Of a stretch of DNA of 64,000 nucleotides, positions 9,671 through 20,799 are shown piece by piece. A model generated the notes under the pieces. That model saw only the letters and a program-made list of their open reading frames with translations. It was not told the origin of the DNA and made no database searches. The DNA is taken from positions 1-64,000 of the forward strand of contig JAUSMU010000200.1 in assembly GCA_030645995.1 (NCBI GenBank), written 5' to 3'. The position numbers were made by a program, and so were the translations under genes. How positions within the stretch are numbered: position 1 is the stretch's first letter; each line of letters starts with the position of its first letter. The stretch comes from Gammaproteobacteria bacterium (GTDB lineage Bacteria; Pseudomonadota; Gammaproteobacteria; Pseudomonadales; Pseudohongiellaceae).

Positions 9671-11834
9671 TGTAAAAGGGGTAGAGACGGCTGACGGGAG
9701 GTTTGTTTATGCCCGGTACCTTCAGCATTACTCTTTTGATGCAGAAAATTCTTTGCATGAAGATTTGCATCGGGTCTTTATTACTTCATTGTCTGAAAAG
9801 AGCTTCGCTGCTGCGTACGCTCTAAACCAAGCGATTGAGGCGTTTCTTGATTTCATTTCTAAGCACAACCCAGAACAACCAGAATCGCTGAGAATATCCT
9901 CCTTAGAAGCGCTTAACACAGAAAACTTCAGAGCTTTTATTAAGTACCTAAGAAAGTCCAATCTCAGGGTAGAGAACGCTGTATTCCTCAAGGCAGCAAT
10001 TCACACTTTTGCTGATCATACCCCCACCTTTAGACGCCCTATATTACCCATGGTTGGGGTAGAAAAAGGCCCACCAACCGAGCCATTAAGCGATGAGTGC
10101 TTCGAGCAGCTTCAAGCCGCTCTGTTCACTGAAATAGACCGCCTTTACCAGAAAATTGCGTTTATTCAAGAGGTAGAACAGGCAGTACCCTACACATGGG
10201 AAGAGGCGATGGCTGAGATCTTCCCCGGTAAAACAAAAGCAAACGTGTTTAAGTCCTGGGAGGATAGATCCACTAAAAATAAGCGTCTACCGAGAGAAGC
10301 ACAAATTCGTAATCTCCTTAAAGACTGCAGTGACGCGGAGCTCCGTAATTTAGCTCTCTCCCCTGCCCTAAATATAACTAGAGATTTCATATCAATCTAT
10401 GAACGCGACCGCAATCTATTAGACACTCAAAATGTTGTTGACGACCAGTACAAGAGGGGACTACGCAATTGGGATTTCGATATTCGACGCGCCTTGAAAA
10501 CAGTTCTTATGTCCGGCTACCCCATGAAGATGAGTCTGGATTATATTGCTGAAAATTACAGACATGACAATCTCATTGGACTTGATGATTGCAAGACAGT
10601 TCAAGATTTATTCATGCTTCGCATGGTTCGGAGTGGCACTAAGTACAAATATGAGGAAGCAGGGGGTAATTGGGACGGGTTTTTATCCAAATATTTCCCT
10701 TCGATGACTGATGCGGCCGCTTTGTATTTGATGATTGCGGTCCAGTCTGGCTGGAACAAAGAGACGGTATTTGCACTCGACTCAGAGAACTTCGAACATG
10801 CACTTGCCGGTGTTTTACATGAAAGCCAAACGCTTATTTACTCAGAGAAAAATAGAAGCCAGGGCACAAAGCTCCCCTATTCCGACCCAAAACAATTCCT
10901 CGCCCCTAGCAACCGGGATGATAAATATTCAATCTATAATATCATCCAGCTGTGTAAGAAGATTTCAGCTCCTCTTCACGGGTACGAATTCGACTTCATG
11001 CATGCATACCATGACGAAAGTGATTTAAACCCTCTTTTCTTGTGCATTAGGTACTGGGCCGACTGGGTTTCCAAGGGAGGTCGACATACCTCACTCTCTC
11101 AGAACAAAGCGTTCTCGACAGGCATTGCGCACTTCTTAAAAAAGAATGGCATCTCTGAGAACGGAAAGCCTCTCTCTAGGCCTTCTGATATCACACTAAA
11201 AACGCGAGTTACATGGATAAATCAAAAGCGAAAAACACTCCCTCTGTCTGTTATGCGTTTGATTCAAGGACACGAGTCGGAAGATACAACCGATGTGTTC
11301 TACGACAGTTCTGGTATTGCCATGCAAGCCAGGAAAATACTCCTGCGTGATGAGTTAGAGGACATAACGCGTCTTCTTAGAGCCAGGAAGTTTGAGGGCT
11401 TGGTGTCTAGTAACACAGATCACAAAGTGACAGCATCACTGAGAGTCTTTCACATACCCAGTCATGAAAAGGATTTATGGGGCTGCTCGGATCAATACCG
11501 CCCAACATGGCGTGGACATGATCTATATGTCGGCAAGGGCGCTAAATGTAGCAAGATCTCAAAGTGTATCTTCTGCCAGCAAGTTCGTCTCTTTGATGAC
11601 TCTGTGCCTTACCTTTTGACGCGTCTAGACCAACTCATTGACGCCTTCAATATCGACGAAAAAAACGACAGTGATCTTGCTCAAGAGTACGAAATAATTC
11701 GAGGTATCTTAGATGGCTGGGATGATGATGACTTGATGAAGGAGTCAACACGCTTTATTAGGCGAAACCCTAGTCTGCTTCCATCTGATCTGAATGACTT
11801 GCAGATTATATTTGAGGATGAGGAAATTGCCTAA
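9597..11834 (+). CDS. Large tyrosine-recombinase-like protein (first recombinase)
   Basis: IQGHESEDTTDVFYDSSG box II-like segment; C-terminal CSKISKCIFC Cys cluster; overlaps adjacent recombinase genes. Confidence 0.7.
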   Translation: MEHYKIYRPLLTSTGGPFLISDIFDVKGVETADGRFVYARYLQHYSFDAENSLHEDLHRVFITSLSEKSFAAAYALNQAIEAFLDFISKHNPEQPESLRISSLEALNTENFRAFIKYLRKSNLRVENAVFLKAAIHTFADHTPTFRRPILPMVGVEKGPPTEPLSDECFEQLQAALFTEIDRLYQKIAFIQEVEQAVPYTWEEAMAEIFPGKTKANVFKSWEDRSTKNKRLPREAQIRNLLKDCSDAELRNLALSPALNITRDFISIYERDRNLLDTQNVVDDQYKRGLRNWDFDIRRALKTVLMSGYPMKMSLDYIAENYRHDNLIGLDDCKTVQDLFMLRMVRSGTKYKYEEAGGNWDGFLSKYFPSMTDAAALYLMIAVQSGWNKETVFALDSENFEHALAGVLHESQTLIYSEKNRSQGTKLPYSDPKQFLAPSNRDDKYSIYNIIQLCKKISAPLHGYEFDFMHAYHDESDLNPLFLCIRYWADWVSKGGRHTSLSQNKAFSTGIAHFLKKNGISENGKPLSRPSDITLKTRVTWINQKRKTLPLSVMRLIQGHESEDTTDVFYDSSGIAMQARKILLRDELEDITRLLRARKFEGLVSSNTDHKVTASLRVFHIPSHEKDLWGCSDQYRPTWRGHDLYVGKGAKCSKISKCIFCQQVRLFDDSVPYLLTRLDQLIDAFNIDEKNDSDLAQEYEIIRGILDGWDDDDLMKESTRFIRRNPSLLPSDLNDLQIIFEDEEIA

Positions 11835-13851
11835 AGTACCTGATGTAGAAGATTATATTGATCCTGTAGGATATTCTCTTGATAGTGAGAATATTGCCAA
11901 AGAAGAGTTTGATTATCTAATTCTTTCTACTGAAGTGGAAAGCGATGTTAGAGGCACTTCGTTAAAGCGGAAAGTACATGAATCAACCAATCTAGATTTT
12001 CCGGTATCCGACTACTCAAGCTATAAAGACGACTGTTGGACTTTGGAATATCAAACAGGGAGAAGTCCAGTAAGAGTTCATTTCCAGAGCATGGTGCCAG
12101 ACAGCATAGAACTGGCGCGTGCACTCATTTACTACTCAATTCCAGACTTTTGTCCGACAGGTGGTATCAAGAGTTACTCTACTATTCCGACACGCTCAGT
12201 CGGCTTAAAGCTACTGTATCGGTACGTATTCGAAGACAATAAGCTCTCATTATTTGATGGAGGAATTCAATGCATCACTCCTATCCTGCTCAACAGTGCG
12301 CTTGATAAGGCAAAGGAAAAAAACCCGAATTCACATTATCGAGGTCTTTACGCCATGCTACGCCTGTGGACCAACCTGTCTAATCAACGGTTGATACCAG
12401 ACCATCTGTGCCTAGAAACAAATTTCGATCTAGTCGACACCAAAAAGCGTCGGAAGGATGTGCAACAATCTTTTCAAGGCTCTATACAAAGCTGGATCCC
12501 GTATTCAAATCGAGATATTGAGAAGTTAATGAGCTACACCCTTTTCTGGCTAGAAAAGGGTCTTCCCTCTCTTAAGAACGTTCGAAATTATTTAGGAAAT
12601 CTCACGTTAAGGACGTCTAAGAAAGGCAAGGGCGACGTCTACGTTTCTCCAAGCTTCGATAGAGGCTTCGAGCACGCTATGGATGTTGTAATTGATGATT
12701 TACGGATAATGGATTTCAAAGTGAATCGAAACTACTCTGGCGGACAAGTGGATTATCGCTGGAAATCGTTCTATGCCATCTCCCTAGACCATATCCGCAA
12801 TTCACTTTTTATTATGGTAGCGATGCTTCTCGGTATGCGCAATAGAGAGCTATGCCAACTTACCCTAAATGACTTCTACCGAGATCATTCGGGCAATTTT
12901 TGGGTTGATATAACACGGTTTAAAACCGCCAAAGATCCTAACTTCCAAGGTAAAATCGAGTCAATGCCATGTCCTCAGTTTTTAGGGGAATGCGTTGAGC
13001 AATACAAATATCTTAAAGACATCGCTGGATTTGAAAAGGAAGGCTGTCTTTTTCAATCCAACAAGAGCCGAAGAGTTGTCAATAATTTAATCAGCTCAAA
13101 CCTAAGAATCATTACAGACGAACTGTCTAAACTGATAGACGTTGATCGCATTCACGTACACCGTTTCAGAAAGACAACAGCAGAGATATTGATCAACAGA
13201 AGCGAATACAGCATAGACTTGATCAGGATGTTGTTTGGGCATCAAAGCTACAGGATGACTCTTAAATATATCGCACGTAATCCTTTTATGGTTCGTCAAG
13301 TTGCTGAGGCATTTGAAGTAAACTTCACTGAAGGATTTCACGAGGTAATTCAGCAGATCAGACAGGACTCCTATTCTGGAAAGCCTGCTGATCGGCTCGC
13401 CAACGCCATTATTGCACATCCAGAGAAATTCAACGGTAAAAAGCTTAAGATGCAGATACTCAATTATGTCTCGCACCTTCTTTCAAGTGGCGATATTGTT
13501 TTGATTTCTAGAACAGCATTAGGAAGTTATTGCCTCTTCAGCCGTAATACGGCTTCAGACACTCCGCTCCCCTGTCTGGAAGGCCGCCTTGTAATCGGCG
13601 ACATTACTCCTGATATATCAAATTGCCAACTCCACTGTGATCACTGCGTGGTTGTTAGCGAAACCAGCAAGGCAATCACTCGAAATATCGCTTTCTATGA
13701 AGCTCTGCTTGAATCAAAAAGTCTCGGAGTACGGGCTGAAAAAACCCTACGACAAAAACTTATGGTCAATGAGAAACACCTTGAAAACCTAACTAATAAC
13801 AAACTAAGGGTCAGTAGTGCGCTAGGTCTCATCAACACGGTGACTCTGTGA
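11794..13851 (+). CDS. Tyrosine recombinase, Tn554 TnpB-like
   Basis: LLGMRNREL (Arg I), HVHRFRKTTAEIL (HxxR), LFGHQSYRMTLKYI (GH...Y), C-terminal CQLHCDHC. Confidence 0.82.
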   Translation: MTCRLYLRMRKLPKVPDVEDYIDPVGYSLDSENIAKEEFDYLILSTEVESDVRGTSLKRKVHESTNLDFPVSDYSSYKDDCWTLEYQTGRSPVRVHFQSMVPDSIELARALIYYSIPDFCPTGGIKSYSTIPTRSVGLKLLYRYVFEDNKLSLFDGGIQCITPILLNSALDKAKEKNPNSHYRGLYAMLRLWTNLSNQRLIPDHLCLETNFDLVDTKKRRKDVQQSFQGSIQSWIPYSNRDIEKLMSYTLFWLEKGLPSLKNVRNYLGNLTLRTSKKGKGDVYVSPSFDRGFEHAMDVVIDDLRIMDFKVNRNYSGGQVDYRWKSFYAISLDHIRNSLFIMVAMLLGMRNRELCQLTLNDFYRDHSGNFWVDITRFKTAKDPNFQGKIESMPCPQFLGECVEQYKYLKDIAGFEKEGCLFQSNKSRRVVNNLISSNLRIITDELSKLIDVDRIHVHRFRKTTAEILINRSEYSIDLIRMLFGHQSYRMTLKYIARNPFMVRQVAEAFEVNFTEGFHEVIQQIRQDSYSGKPADRLANAIIAHPEKFNGKKLKMQILNYVSHLLSSGDIVLISRTALGSYCLFSRNTASDTPLPCLEGRLVIGDITPDISNCQLHCDHCVVVSETSKAITRNIAFYEALLESKSLGVRAEKTLRQKLMVNEKHLENLTNNKLRVSSALGLINTVTL

Positions 13852-14825
13852 GTGAAGATACCCGTAATAGACTAATCAAGCTGATTGTTCGGGAACGCAT
13901 CGAAAATCCCTCAAAGAAGCTCCTAATAGCGGACATCTGTAAACGGGCTTCGATCACACGACAATCCTTCCATCGCTACCATAACGACCTAAAACCTTAC
14001 ATAAAGGGCGAAAGAGCTATCAGTGAACTTTTAGCCGAGATCGATGAGCAATCGGATAATGAAATTCTGAATGATTTCTATCGAAAAAGTGTTGAGCTGG
14101 ATCGAGAAATTTCTCGCATAAAAGATTCCCATAGACGTGAAATAAAGGCTCTTGAGAACAGGCTGACTACAAGCCTGATGAACGACGATATCTCCCTATT
14201 CAACAGTGAAGAGTTACGGATTCGGTTAGACAAACAAAGTCTGCATAACAATAAACTGGTTCAAAGGATAAAAAATTTAGAGATGGAGTTGGCAGTAACC
14301 AAAAGTCATGTGCAAACAGTGCCTCATAAGAACCCTCTAACCGAGTTTACAGTTATTAGCGAGGACCTCAATCCAATCTTCAAAAACTATGCAGCAAAAA
14401 AAGACATTGAGCTATTTGAAAGCGAAAAGGATGCTGCCATAGAACAGATCATAAAGAGCACGAATAAGCTATGTAGCTATAACACGGTGGTCGTTGTATT
14501 CGTAGACCGATATCTGTGTAGCTTTGAAAAATTTGTCGACAACTACATCTTTTCAAGCCAATCACCCCACCTTTTTGTGAGACTGCCTGTCCATACACGG
14601 ACCGAATTGCGAATAGCGCTGAAAAAATTCAATACCAAGGCTGTTCTTAAACTTTATATGCCCTACGCGGACAGCGAGACAACCCAGAAAGCTCAGCGTC
14701 GATTCTATTATAATGAGGTGCCTAGTATAGAGCTTGAGGCTGCTGACAAGGCATATCTCCCCACCATAAGTGACCAGTTTTCTCTTCAATCCATTAGTTC
14801 ATTTAAAGTGAATTCGAGCGACTGA
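13848..14825 (+). CDS. HTH/coiled-coil accessory recombination protein (TnpC-like)
   Basis: IADICKRASITRQSFHRYHNDLKPYI HTH, then coiled coil; start and stop overlap flanking recombinases. Confidence 0.65.
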   Translation: MSEDTRNRLIKLIVRERIENPSKKLLIADICKRASITRQSFHRYHNDLKPYIKGERAISELLAEIDEQSDNEILNDFYRKSVELDREISRIKDSHRREIKALENRLTTSLMNDDISLFNSEELRIRLDKQSLHNNKLVQRIKNLEMELAVTKSHVQTVPHKNPLTEFTVISEDLNPIFKNYAAKKDIELFESEKDAAIEQIIKSTNKLCSYNTVVVVFVDRYLCSFEKFVDNYIFSSQSPHLFVRLPVHTRTELRIALKKFNTKAVLKLYMPYADSETTQKAQRRFYYNEVPSIELEAADKAYLPTISDQFSLQSISSFKVNSSD

Positions 14826-16108
14826 TGATCCGCTTCCAAACGTTTCCAATAGCATATGAAAACATTGATACTTACAGTATTGTAGAACACTACGTTGTGA
14901 AAGCTTTAAACGTAAAAGGAAAAGATATCCTGCTAAGCTTCCCCAACATTTATTTGTTCAAAGAAACCGCTGACTCACTAAATACATCAAAGCGATATGC
15001 CAATGTAATAACCATGTTCTATACGTTCCTTTCAACCACCGATAAGTTTAGAGACATTAATGTGGGCGAATACCATGTCATTGCTGATAACAATGACATC
15101 CGTCGATGGCAAATAGAGCGGCAGACCAAGAGAGTTGCCCATCAGTCGGAAAGCCCAACCTCAAAAACTATCTTCGAGGACGCTAGGGTTGTCTTGTCAT
15201 TTTTTATGTGGATTGAGAAGGTAGGTCAAATCACCAATGTAAACGTTGAGACGAAGACTTGGGTAGCACGTTTTAAAAGCAGAAGGATGCTGCATCACAT
15301 TCAAAAAGAGGCCAAGATCGCAATTGATGCAAAAAACATACAAGCTCTAGACAAGGCCAGCAGGCAAAAGAAGAGCAAGTCACTGATCACTGACAGAGAA
15401 ATTGAGGCACTGCTGAAGTCGTACGTTGACCCCGTCTACCCCGCTCTCTTCCTGTTAGGACTCGGAACCGGAATGAGGCCGGTCGAACTGGTAAAGTTTC
15501 CTTACATTGGAACGGGAAAGAACAAGGACATACTACCATTCCCGGAAATGGACAATGTTAAAGCCACGGTTGCATTCGAAGTTACCGGCAAGGGCAACAA
15601 AACACGTGATGTTATCGTTAACCTGAAAGACCTGTGTGATTTATACGAGCTTTACACAAAGCCTTACTACCAGGAGCGACGAAAGCTGTATTCCCTTATT
15701 CATGAAAAGGATTGCTCCCCGTCCATCCTCTTTCTCAATAAGAATGGCTATCCGGTCACACCTAAAATGATCTCTCGGATCACCAACAATGCAAAGAAAA
15801 AAGCAAAGAAGATCTATCCGGATTTTCGAGAAAAAATTACGTTTTATGAGGCAAGGCACTGGTGGCCTACTATGTTCGCCATCGAGTTTTTCAAAGAGAA
15901 GCTCCTTACCGGATCAGCAGAAGCTCTCTACACAGCGTTTGCTCAAGCATTGACAGAACAATTGGGGCACAACGATATCGAAACCACATACAAATACTAC
16001 ATCGATATGGCACGACTCGTATATCAGGCTCAATCAGGCAGTGTTCATGAACTGCTCACCAACCCAGTTAAGTCGGTTCGTGAAAGGCTTATAGAAATGC
16101 AATCTTAA
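14825..16108 (+). CDS. Tyrosine recombinase/integrase
   Basis: LGLGTGMRPVELVKF, YEARHWWPTMFA, EQLGHNDIETTYKYYID. Confidence 0.9.
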   Translation: MIRFQTFPIAYENIDTYSIVEHYVVKALNVKGKDILLSFPNIYLFKETADSLNTSKRYANVITMFYTFLSTTDKFRDINVGEYHVIADNNDIRRWQIERQTKRVAHQSESPTSKTIFEDARVVLSFFMWIEKVGQITNVNVETKTWVARFKSRRMLHHIQKEAKIAIDAKNIQALDKASRQKKSKSLITDREIEALLKSYVDPVYPALFLLGLGTGMRPVELVKFPYIGTGKNKDILPFPEMDNVKATVAFEVTGKGNKTRDVIVNLKDLCDLYELYTKPYYQERRKLYSLIHEKDCSPSILFLNKNGYPVTPKMISRITNNAKKKAKKIYPDFREKITFYEARHWWPTMFAIEFFKEKLLTGSAEALYTAFAQALTEQLGHNDIETTYKYYIDMARLVYQAQSGSVHELLTNPVKSVRERLIEMQS

Positions 16109-16652
16109 CTGGTGACGATTCAAGCCCCAGAACCCCGCATGCATCTGCGTTAGCAGAAAACCTGACATCATAGGTGTCTTAAGTCAGCGTTAGCGAATGC
16201 CATCCCCTTGAATCCTGATGGCATTTGAAGAAGTAGTTCTGAACAGTCTCAGTTGCGTCCAGATAGCGGTAGTTTCCTGTACATTTTGAAATCGTATATA
16301 TATTGCCATCAGGTACTATTCTGTCAAATACCCCGTCAACCTTTCATAGTCCCGTAAACGTCAATGAATCAAAGGATCGGTTAAGCCCTTGTTTCTACAG
16401 ATGACCAGAACCTAAGCTTGCAGCGACGAGATGCGCTCCAGGTATCAGGAGTTCTGAGTATCTATGAGGAGACGTCGGGCCGACCACATGCACGCCCCCG
16501 TTGCGGTACGACCGATACTCGTGATGAACATGTATGAACACTATGACATGGACTTCGGTGCTGCCGCCGCGCAGTAAATCGATGCCTTCATTCTCAATAT
16601 CAGCTGGAGCGTAGCAGCAGAAAGATTAACTCTTGCGCGACAGGGATAGCGT

Positions 16653-17933
16653 TTATACGCTGAAAACAGGGGCGAAGCCGCCGCCCGGCGTGCGGAAGTT
16701 GGTCGTCTGGCCCTGATAGAGCCGGGCAGCAGTCAGCAGGATGGTGCCATCGTAGGTGTAGAGGCGGATGTCTGCCTTGCGCGCCTCCTTGCTGCCATCT
16801 ATTTCGATCATGCGTTCACTGGGTGGTGCGAATTCCTGCGCAACGTAACCGCCCTTGACGATTTCCTCCCACGTACCGCGCGTGAGTTTGTCGCCGCGAT
16901 AGACGGCCTTGCCACCGTAACCGGCTGCGGGCTTGAAGAAGAGTTGCTTGCGCCGAGCCCACAATTGCCCGGCTTTTTCCTGCGTGACAACTTCTGTTTT
17001 CAAGACATTGCCGAGAGCCTTGAGTGACGATTCATCAATACCCCAACTGGCGAGCATATCGCTGTCAGACAGTACAATCAGATTGCGCTTGTCGGCGAAT
17101 AGCGCGTGTACACCGGGATGCGGCGTCAGGACTACCGCATTATCCAGGTACGCATGCCGCAATGCAGCGTGCGCGGAATCGTCGAGCGCAAAATCCACCA
17201 ATCGGTTATAGATCATGTCGACAGGATTGCCGTTGGCCAGCAGCTTCTTGTCGTCGTACTCAAGCGCGGCGGCGTCCACTATCACGGCTTCCACGGCGTG
17301 CCGTTCGAAGAAATCCCGGGCCAACTGGAATTCAGGGTAGAGATATTGCTCCTCGGGCTTCTCGTCCACAATTGCAACACGAATCGGTGTACCTGTGCGC
17401 CCTGCCAGATGCCATTCATTGAGAAACATGTTCCAGAACGCGGTGTCGAATTTGTCCGCATCGTCATTTAGATTCATGCAGAATTCCATCTCCATGCAGC
17501 ACGCGCGTTGCGCATTGGCCAGTGCCGCATTCAGAAAGGCGCCTCCCGCATTGGTGTTGATCTCGATCAGCCGCGGCCCTTTGGCTGAGAGATGAAAGTC
17601 GTAGCCCATGAACACGCCAAGTGGACCAAACTGATGTCGCGCAATGGAGGGGGACTGGGCGGCAATCTGCGCTTGATACTGAGGCAACCGCGCAACCGCT
17701 TCGATGGCCTTGACCGTAGCCAGCATCTGGCTCAGTAGGTCAGACGAAAGAAACATAGGCGCATTGGAAAACAGATTTGGCCGCGCATCTATGAGCTCCT
17801 GGTTGATGGTCTTGCCGGAGTCTCTCAGAAGAGCGTCATGCAATGCCGGGCGATCGAGAGTGATGCAGAAGCACCCCTTGTTCAGCGCCTCGGCGACGGA
17901 TTCCGCAAATGATGGAGGTGGTGTTGAGGTCAT
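16653..17933 (-). CDS. Circularly permuted ATP-grasp-like protein
   Basis: AAGYGGKAVYRGDKLTRGTWEEIVKGGYVAQEFAPPSER and C-terminal ADIRLYTYDGTILLTAARLYQG. Confidence 0.55.
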   Translation of the reverse strand: MTSTPPPSFAESVAEALNKGCFCITLDRPALHDALLRDSGKTINQELIDARPNLFSNAPMFLSSDLLSQMLATVKAIEAVARLPQYQAQIAAQSPSIARHQFGPLGVFMGYDFHLSAKGPRLIEINTNAGGAFLNAALANAQRACCMEMEFCMNLNDDADKFDTAFWNMFLNEWHLAGRTGTPIRVAIVDEKPEEQYLYPEFQLARDFFERHAVEAVIVDAAALEYDDKKLLANGNPVDMIYNRLVDFALDDSAHAALRHAYLDNAVVLTPHPGVHALFADKRNLIVLSDSDMLASWGIDESSLKALGNVLKTEVVTQEKAGQLWARRKQLFFKPAAGYGGKAVYRGDKLTRGTWEEIVKGGYVAQEFAPPSERMIEIDGSKEARKADIRLYTYDGTILLTAARLYQGQTTNFRTPGGGFAPVFSV

Positions 17934-18006
17934 GTTAGAAAGCCATTGATTTGGGAAAAGTCCCTTGCCGACACTGTATGCGCCCGATCACACCCACTTT
18001 CAACCC

Positions 18007-18030
18007 TGTAGGAGCGACCTTGCTCGCAAA
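18007..18030 (+). repeat. Pseudomonas-type REP-like sequence
   Basis: TGTAGGAGCGACCTTGCTCGCAAA resembles REP elements common in Pseudomonas genomes. Confidence 0.5.
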
Positions 18031-18085
18031 GAATTCCTCGCGAACCATTCCACTCAGGTAATTGAACCGCGCACACAGCAGCCCT

Positions 18086-20305
18086 CTAATCCAACGTCAC
18101 AACACGCAACCGCAACGCGTTGGCAATAACACTGACCGAGGACAGCGCCATCGCCGCAGCGGCAATGATCGGCGAAAGCAGAAGCCCCGTGAGTGGGTAC
18201 AGAACGCCCGCAGCAATCGGAATTCCGACGATGTTGTACACAAAGGCGAAGAACAGGTTCTGGCGAATATTCCTCATCGTTGCCCGCGACAGTTTTCGCG
18301 CGGCCACAATACCCGTCAGATCGCCTCGCAGTAGCGTGACACCAGCGCTTTCTATCGCCACATCTGTACCAGTGCCCATCGCAATGCCGACATCGGCGGT
18401 AGCAAGGGCAGGCGCATCATTGACACCATCTCCCGCCATGGCGACCACGCGACCTTCATCCTTGTAACGCTTCACGACCTTCGCTTTATCTTCGGGCAAA
18501 ACCTCTGCTTCCACTTCGTCGATATTGAGCTTGCGGGCAACTGCCAAGGCCGACGTTCGATTGTCGCCAGTGAGCATGACCACGCGAATACCCGCTGACT
18601 GCAACGCACTGATCGCCTCCGCTGTTGTCGCCTTGATTGGATCGGCTATGGCGAGCAATCCTGCAAATTTTCCGTCTGCAGCGGCGAAAATCACCGTAGC
18701 GCCATCTTCGCGCAGTTGCTCTGCCTCATCCTCGTGAGCACTGATATCGACTCGTTTGAATTCCATGAGTAAACGATTACCAAGCAGCACCTCTCGGCCT
18801 TCAACGTTACCGATGACGCCTTTGCCATTGGGCGAATCAAAATCTGTGGCATCCGGCAACGTCAGTCCCAGCGACAGTGCCTTCTCGACTATGGCATTGG
18901 CCAGCGGATGCTCGCTGCCCTTCTCGAGACTGCCCGCCATTCGCAAAAGCTCCTCCTCTGTCAGCCCATTGACGGGCCGCACGCCAGTCACCTGCGGTTT
19001 GCCTTCAGTCAGTGTGCCAGTCTTGTCTATGACCAGCGTGTCAACTTTCTCCAGCCGTTCAAGCGCTTCCGCACTGCGAATCAAAACGCCGCTCTGTGCC
19101 CCGCGACCGACCCCCACCATGATGGACATCGGCGTAGCCAGACCCAGGGCGCAGGGACAGGCGATGATCAATACACTGACTGCCGCAATCAGCCCGTAAG
19201 CCATGGCAGGAACTGGCCCCAAGAGCGACCACCCCGCAAAGGAGACCACTGCAATCAGAACGACTACAGGAACGAATCTGCCAGCCACCGTGTCAGCGAG
19301 CCCCTGTATAGGTGCTCGACTACGCTGGGCGCCAGCCACCATCTGGACGATCTGCGCCAACATGGTGTCCCTGCCCACCTTGTCTGCCCGCATCACAAAT
19401 GACCCCTGCTGATTGATCGTGCCACCTATCACATGATCGCCGACCTTCTTGGTGACAGCCATGGGCTCGCCAGTCACCATCGATTCATCAACGTGTGATC
19501 CACCTTCCAGCACCTCACCGTCCAGTGGTACCTTGTCGCCAGGGCGTACCCTCAACCGGTCACCGACGTTTACCTGATCCAGCGCGATGTCCGCCTCGCC
19601 TCCCTGTTCGTCAAGCCTGCGGGCTGTTGCCGGTGACAAATCCAGCAAGGCTCTGATGGCACCTGAAGTCTTTTCACGAGCCCGCAACTCCAGTATCTGA
19701 CCGAGCAGAACCAATACGATGATGACAGCACCGGCCTCGAAATACACGGCGACGGAACCATCCACCTGCCGAAAGGCCTGAGGAAATGCACCTGGCACTA
19801 ATGTGGCGGCAAGGCTGTACAGCAATGCCACCCCTGTGCCAAGCGAGATCAGCGTAAACATGTTCAGATTGCGACTGAGCAAGGACTGCCATCCTCGCAC
19901 GAAGAATGGCCAGCCCGCCCAAAGTATGACTGGCGTTGCAAACCCCATCTGCACCCAGTTCGACAATTGCGGGCGAATCAGGTGATCGAGACCGAACAGA
20001 TGACCACCCATTTCGAGTACCAGCACCGGGACAGAGAGCACCAGGCCAATCCAGAAGCGGCGAGTCATGTCGATGAGCTCGGCAGAAGGACCAGTGTCTT
20101 CGCCAGTGACCTGTTCCGGCTCCAGAGCCATCCCGCAAATGGGGCAACTGCCCGGTCCGGGCTGACGAATCTCCGGATGCATGGGGCAGGTGTAGAATGC
20201 TGAACCCGACAACGTTTTTTTCTGCCCATTGTCGCCTGAGTGATGAGCGGGTAGCTGGTGGGCGTGGTGACCTGAATGTCCTGACATGGTGCGCCTCCTT
20301 ATCAA
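18086..20305 (-). CDS. copB: Copper/silver P1B-type ATPase with YHS-like metal-binding N-terminus
   Basis: [50 protein letters not shown]. Confidence 0.9.
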   Translation of the reverse strand: MIRRRTMSGHSGHHAHQLPAHHSGDNGQKKTLSGSAFYTCPMHPEIRQPGPGSCPICGMALEPEQVTGEDTGPSAELIDMTRRFWIGLVLSVPVLVLEMGGHLFGLDHLIRPQLSNWVQMGFATPVILWAGWPFFVRGWQSLLSRNLNMFTLISLGTGVALLYSLAATLVPGAFPQAFRQVDGSVAVYFEAGAVIIVLVLLGQILELRAREKTSGAIRALLDLSPATARRLDEQGGEADIALDQVNVGDRLRVRPGDKVPLDGEVLEGGSHVDESMVTGEPMAVTKKVGDHVIGGTINQQGSFVMRADKVGRDTMLAQIVQMVAGAQRSRAPIQGLADTVAGRFVPVVVLIAVVSFAGWSLLGPVPAMAYGLIAAVSVLIIACPCALGLATPMSIMVGVGRGAQSGVLIRSAEALERLEKVDTLVIDKTGTLTEGKPQVTGVRPVNGLTEEELLRMAGSLEKGSEHPLANAIVEKALSLGLTLPDATDFDSPNGKGVIGNVEGREVLLGNRLLMEFKRVDISAHEDEAEQLREDGATVIFAAADGKFAGLLAIADPIKATTAEAISALQSAGIRVVMLTGDNRTSALAVARKLNIDEVEAEVLPEDKAKVVKRYKDEGRVVAMAGDGVNDAPALATADVGIAMGTGTDVAIESAGVTLLRGDLTGIVAARKLSRATMRNIRQNLFFAFVYNIVGIPIAAGVLYPLTGLLLSPIIAAAAMALSSVSVIANALRLRVVTLD

Positions 20306-20349
20306 ATTGAATCCGGTTTATTTACCTGTGAAGAATGTAACGTGACCCT

Positions 20350-20799
20350 ATGAACAATCACCTGCTGACACTGCATCCAATGCTGGCGAGATATTTCCTG
20401 GTAATCGCGCCGGCACACCTGCTTTGGGAGTTTCTCCATCTTCCCTTCTACACTCTTTGGGACACGGGGTCTGCAACTGAAATTCTATTCGCGGTCATTC
20501 ACTGCACTGGCGGTGATCTGCTGATAGCTGCAATTGCGTTGACGTTGGCAGTCATTGCCTTTGGAAAGCATCAATGGCCTGAACAACATTTTCTGCGTGT
20601 CGTCATTGCCGCTATCGCTTTCGGACTCTTCTACACGGTCTTCAGTGAGTGGTTGAATGTCGATATCCGCAGAGCCTGGGCCTATAAAGACACCATGCCA
20701 CGACTGCCAGTGCTCGGCACAGGTTTAACTCCCGTCCTGCAGTGGCTCACGGTGCCGACGCTGGCGTTCTGGATTGTCCGTAAGGCAAGGTCAGAGTAA
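20350..20799 (+). CDS. Conserved integral membrane protein
   Basis: 149 aa, several TM segments; partial second copy at 30140-30382. Confidence 0.7.
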   Translation: MNNHLLTLHPMLARYFLVIAPAHLLWEFLHLPFYTLWDTGSATEILFAVIHCTGGDLLIAAIALTLAVIAFGKHQWPEQHFLRVVIAAIAFGLFYTVFSEWLNVDIRRAWAYKDTMPRLPVLGTGLTPVLQWLTVPTLAFWIVRKARSE

